This document shows positions 60,263 through 64,000 of a stretch of 64,000 bases of DNA, piece after piece. The DNA is from Epiperipatus broadwayi (Eukaryota > Onychophora > Udeonychophora > Euonychophora > Peripatidae). Both the position numbers and the translations under genes were made by a program. How positions within the stretch are numbered: position 1 is the stretch's first letter; every line of letters starts with the position of its first letter. The notes beneath the pieces are model-generated. The model ran no database searches and was not told the origin of the DNA. It saw only the letters and a program-made list of their open reading frames with translations. The stretch covers positions 2,146,445-2,210,444 of the forward strand of contig JAQFVV010006216.1 of NCBI GenBank assembly GCA_028023455.1, read 5' to 3'.

Positions 60263-60945
60263 CTATTTATTGTATGCATTCAAATCTTATAAATCTGTAA
60301 GGAGAGAATGCAAATAAATCAATCTTCTTTAATATTATTGTACTTATTATGTCATCTCCTGGATATTGTTTCTATACAATTTTATTCCATAATCTTTCAT
60401 TACATCCACTTGCATAGTAAGGCCTTAGGCACAGTCAAGTCAATTCATTCATTCATTCATTCATTCACTTTATAAAAGTTATTTTCCAATGAACTGAACT
60501 ACCATGCTATTAAAATGCATTTTACAAGATATTAAAAAATATATTTTTGTACAATGTTTTAAAGTAATAAAAAACAAATCTACAAATTAGAATACAAAAA
60601 CATATTCAAATTAGATTTAAATAAAGTTGACACTCCTTTCTATTCATCTATTTTACATATGATAATCAATATTTGAATACCTATTTTAAATAAATTTAAT
60701 ATTTAAAAATATTTTATTTTGTATACATATAATGTAATATTGTTTAATCATACTAACATATAAATACACATCCACACATATCTAACCAATAGTTTATTGT
60801 CATATTTTTTGATGTTTAAACATTATTTTAAAGCTGTATGCAATAAATAAAATTTTAATAAATAAATTTATCAATACTTATTTAATTTTACTATTGCTAT
60901 CACATAAAACTACTTATTATAGTTCTAGTAATATATCCCCCAAAA
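60263..60945. other. AT-rich stretch with an (ATTC)n microsatellite
   Basis: (ATTC)6 at about 60443-60468. Otherwise no supported feature; a TA tract at 60946-60960 opens the module U block. Confidence 0.5.
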
Positions 60946-60960
60946 TAATATATATATATA

Positions 60961-61370
60961 TGATAACAGATGGCATTCTACCAAAAACACCGTCAAGCGT
61001 AGTTTTCTGTTTACATAAACGTCAGAGCGAGCATTCACTATCTCTAACCTTAATTCCACTTTCAGATCATGATTTCAAGCTATTTGCTATCGTCAGTGAA
61101 AGACAGGAATAAGAAACTAGATCTAAACACAAACTCTGAGCATTTATGAAACAGTTTCTATTCAGCTTGCAAGCATGAATCTTTTAGACACGTTAATGTC
61201 TTCAAACTCAGCATAGCAAGCCAGATAGCTACATGGGTCTGATCTCAGTTCAGCATCACCACATAGTAGAAGCCTCTGCAATATACATCATTGCAAGAAA
61301 GACCTCAAAGGTACATTTATGAAAAACAAAAAAACACAAGTTAAAAAACTTGCTAACACTTGTATTTATG
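60961..61370 (-). repeat. Module U, copy 1 (inverted)
   Basis: Reverse complement of the units that follow, over the whole length. Its left end, read on the minus strand, is CCATCTGTTATCAT and then a TA tract. It and copy 2 form inverted arms of about 260 bp (60961-61221 with 61371-61632) around a ~150-bp loop, nearly identical. Confidence 0.93.
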
Positions 61371-61778
61371 CTGAGTTTGAAGACATTAACGTGTCTAAAA
61401 GATTCATGCTTGCAAGCTGAATAGAAACTGTTTCATAAATGCTCAGAGTTTGTGTTTAGATCTAGTTTCTTATTCCTGTCTTTCACTGACGATAGCAAAT
61501 AGCTTGAAATCATGATCTGAAAGTGGAATTAAGGTTAGAGATAGTGAATGCTCGCTCTGATGTTTATGTAAACAGAAAACTACGCTTGATGGTGTTTTTG
61601 GTAGAACACCATCTGTTATCATAAATACAAGCGTTAGCAAGTTTTTTAACTTGTGTTTTTTTGTTTTTCATAAATGTACCTTTGAGGTCTTTCTTGCAAT
61701 GATGTATATTGCAGAGGCTTCTACTAGGTGGTGATGCTGAACTGAGATCAGACCCATGTAGCTATCTGGCTTGCTAGG
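61371..61778 (+). repeat. Module U, copy 2 (complete 408-bp unit)
   Basis: Starts CTGAGTTTGAAGACATTAAC and is followed without gap by copy 3 at the same word, giving a 408-bp period. Landmarks: CTTTCACTGACGATAGCAAA, GTAAACAGAAAACTACGCTT, GAACACCATCTGTTATCATA, GTTTTTCATAAATGTACC. No open frame; no tRNA boxes or poly-A tail were recognised. Confidence 0.95.
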
Positions 61779-62079
61779 CTGAGTTTGAAGACATTAACGT
61801 GTCTAAAAGATTCACGCTTGCAAGCTGAATAGAAACTGTTTCATAAATGCTCAGAGTTTGTGTTTAGATCTAGCTTCTTATTCCTGTCTTTCACTGATGA
61901 TAGCAAATAGCTTGAAATCATGGTCTGAAAGTGGAATTAAGGTTAGAGATAGTGAATGCTCGCTCTGATGTTTATGTAAACAGAAAACTATGCTTGACGG
62001 TGTTTTTGGTAGAACGCCATCTGTTATCATAAATACAAGCGTTAGCAAGTTTTTTAACTTGTGTTTTTTTGTTTTTCAT
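61779..62079 (+). repeat. Module U, copy 3 (truncated at a TA tract)
   Basis: Nearly identical to the first 301 bp of copy 2 (a few substitutions such as ACGCTTGCAAGC for ATGCTTGCAAGC). It stops at GTTTTTCAT where (AT)n TTGTAAGG begins. Confidence 0.95.
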
Positions 62080-64000
62080 ATATATATATATTGTAAGGAT
62101 CACTATAACTCTCATTCCTATCCTTACCATTAAATGCATTTGAACATAAATATATACATGGATGTGTGGATTTATAAAAGCTAATACATCTATTGAACAG
62201 TGTAAGTTGATGATATATAATGGTATGAATAAAATTATATTGTAGTATAATGAACTGGAAATGCTTGAAACAAAATCATAAATTTATTACTAAATTTCAT
62301 TTTATTAATATTTTAAAATAACCTTTGACAAAACGAACTTGTTCAAACAGTTGAGAAAGTTTTGTAAAGAAAAAAAAGCCCATTTTATAATGTAGTGTTG
62401 TAATGTGAAGGAGAGATGTAAACTTGATAGAACATATGCAGTAACCACAACAACAACAACTATTTTTTTTCTTTTCTAATGGCTGGAAAATTAAAAACAT
62501 GTATAGAAAAAGTTATACACAAGATTTTTTATTTATTTATTAATGACAGCAAATCAGATAATTTGTAAACTATATTTTGGTAAAAACGTTTCTTAACATT
62601 TTAAAGAAAGAATAATTGGACAAGCAAAGATGCATAAAACTGTAATTTGCTTAATTTAATATATACATGTAAAAAGAAAAAAGTAAAACTGAAATGGAGG
62701 AATATTACTATGCTTCCATTGGAATTGAACTTTTATATAAATGATGGAAATTAAAGAAATAAATAAATTATAATCTGTTGATTGAAGCATAATAAGCACC
62801 AAAATTTTTTATTTTCTTTATAAGTCTATTGAACTATTCATTATAAGACATATGAAAAGACATTTATTTATGTAATCAAGCATTTTGTAATCAAGCGTTT
62901 GATAATTCTAAAATTGTTGAAAATTTAGACTTAATAACGTTTATTATCATTAAAATTGACTTTAATCGTGTTTTGTTTATTATATAGCTATAACGTGCTC
63001 ACTGCTGATATAAAAAAAAATTATATATATACTAGTGTAAGAATGATGCAGGTGTGCTAAAAGTTGTTGTGCAAGGTCAAGGCAACTCAGATGGTTTTTG
63101 AAGAGGACGATGAACACGATCTATAGGTGTGAATTCCCACCATCACATATATATGTATACAATGGCTACCAAATATTATGTGAAGTTTTATATATCAATT
63201 GTGAAAGTTGCCAAATCAAGGATTGTCCAAACTACTTGGTCAGCTTGTGGGAGATGGATTAATCATTGAAGGCACTACTTCAAAAATGAAGCAAGTATAA
63301 GAGATGCTGAAAATTCCCAATTTACAATAAATTTTTCCATTTAAAAAAGATGCTCATGTTGATCAAGATGTTTACAAAATCATTTATAAATTATGTTGAT
63401 ATGTAACTGTTTGTTTGTTGTGGTTGACATGCTGATGTTATAAATTTTGTAAGGTTTTCTCTCCTTTATTATTTTTTTTATATACTTACATATTGGATTT
63501 TTGAGATGGAAGTACCAAAAGAATTTAAATGTATGCATTTCATGATGTAAAATGTATTTTTGAAATAAAAAAATATATAAATGGTTCTGTTAGAAGAAAA
63601 AGAAGGACTGGACTATGATGAAATGAGTATAAAGGGAGGTAAGACTTAACTCTTTGACACATTAAAGACATAACATTTAGTAACAAGTTTAATTATTAAT
63701 CAAACCCATATTAACCACTTATTAACAAGTTGCATACTAACCATTACTTATAAGTACATATAATTAATTTAATCAACTGATGGCAATTCCAGTTCTCATA
63801 ACTCATAGTAGTCATAAATGAACCCATTAATTCAACTATAATATACAAAATAATTATTTGTATATTAATATGATGATATCATATTTACTTTTTTTTTAAA
63901 GAAAAGATAAAAACAGTGTCATTTATTTAGATAGTATTAATGATTGTAAATTATTTCTTTTTATATGATGGCATGAATGGTAGATGCCGATGTATACCAA
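62080..64000. other. AT-rich stretch to window end, no gene recognised
   Basis: TTGTAAGGATCAC after the TA tract at 62092 resembles the LTR start TGTAAGGTGA of element B, but the following bases do not match it. A balanced-composition patch lies at 63030-63330 without a frame. A TA tract lies at 63021-63030. Confidence 0.4.

Overview
The window is AT-rich metazoan DNA, probably from an invertebrate. It has no operons or ribosome-binding sites, is full of (TA)n tracts, and is dominated by LTR retrotransposons, a degraded non-LTR retrotransposon, inverted-repeat elements and satellite-like arrays. I cannot name the species. I see no gene I would confidently call a host protein-coding gene; the best candidates are one minus-strand reading frame at 1522-1830 and a possible 90-bp exon at 7636-7725. 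It could be intergenic, or intronic sequence of a large gene.

Layout. 1-6364: bounded by two copies of a ~117-bp repeat and holding a decayed gag-like region (4087-5465, element A). 6363-7339: a foldback element with 217-bp inverted ends. Fragments of a module (called U here) lie inside it and just after it. 9825-10692 and 38978-39940: two copies of one non-autonomous DNA transposon with CACCTGGGTCTC ends and TA target duplication. 12168-16170: a stretch with more G+C and CpG, bracketed by TA tracts, nature unknown. 16524-17023: exactly 500 N. 17024-25196: element B, a Ty3-like retrotransposon with 2.2-kb LTRs, a 524-codon coiled-coil gag-like frame, and almost all of pol deleted. 25276-38036: element C, a 12.8-kb relative with 2.6-kb LTRs and recognisable gag, protease, reverse transcriptase, RNase H and integrase, all broken. 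38-57 kb: AT-rich DNA with several degenerate tandem arrays. 57-59.5 kb: a minus-strand LINE relic (endonuclease and reverse transcriptase) split by an inverted-repeat element. 60961-62079: three copies of module U, one inverted.

How parts relate. Elements A, B and C share gag features (long coiled coil; in A and C a capsid-like motif), and B and C share an integrase C-terminal region and PBS/PPT layout, so they look like members of one lineage at different stages of decay. LTR differences, sampled by eye, are roughly 1% for B and 4-5% for C. C and the neighbouring B end sit in or beside TA repeats. A short module resembling the LTR-end plus primer-binding-site junction is repeated in degenerate arrays in the B leader and at 42.4, 47.5 and 48.4 kb. 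No enveloping or infectious-virus gene was seen. All similarity calls are from reading the sequence; no search was run.
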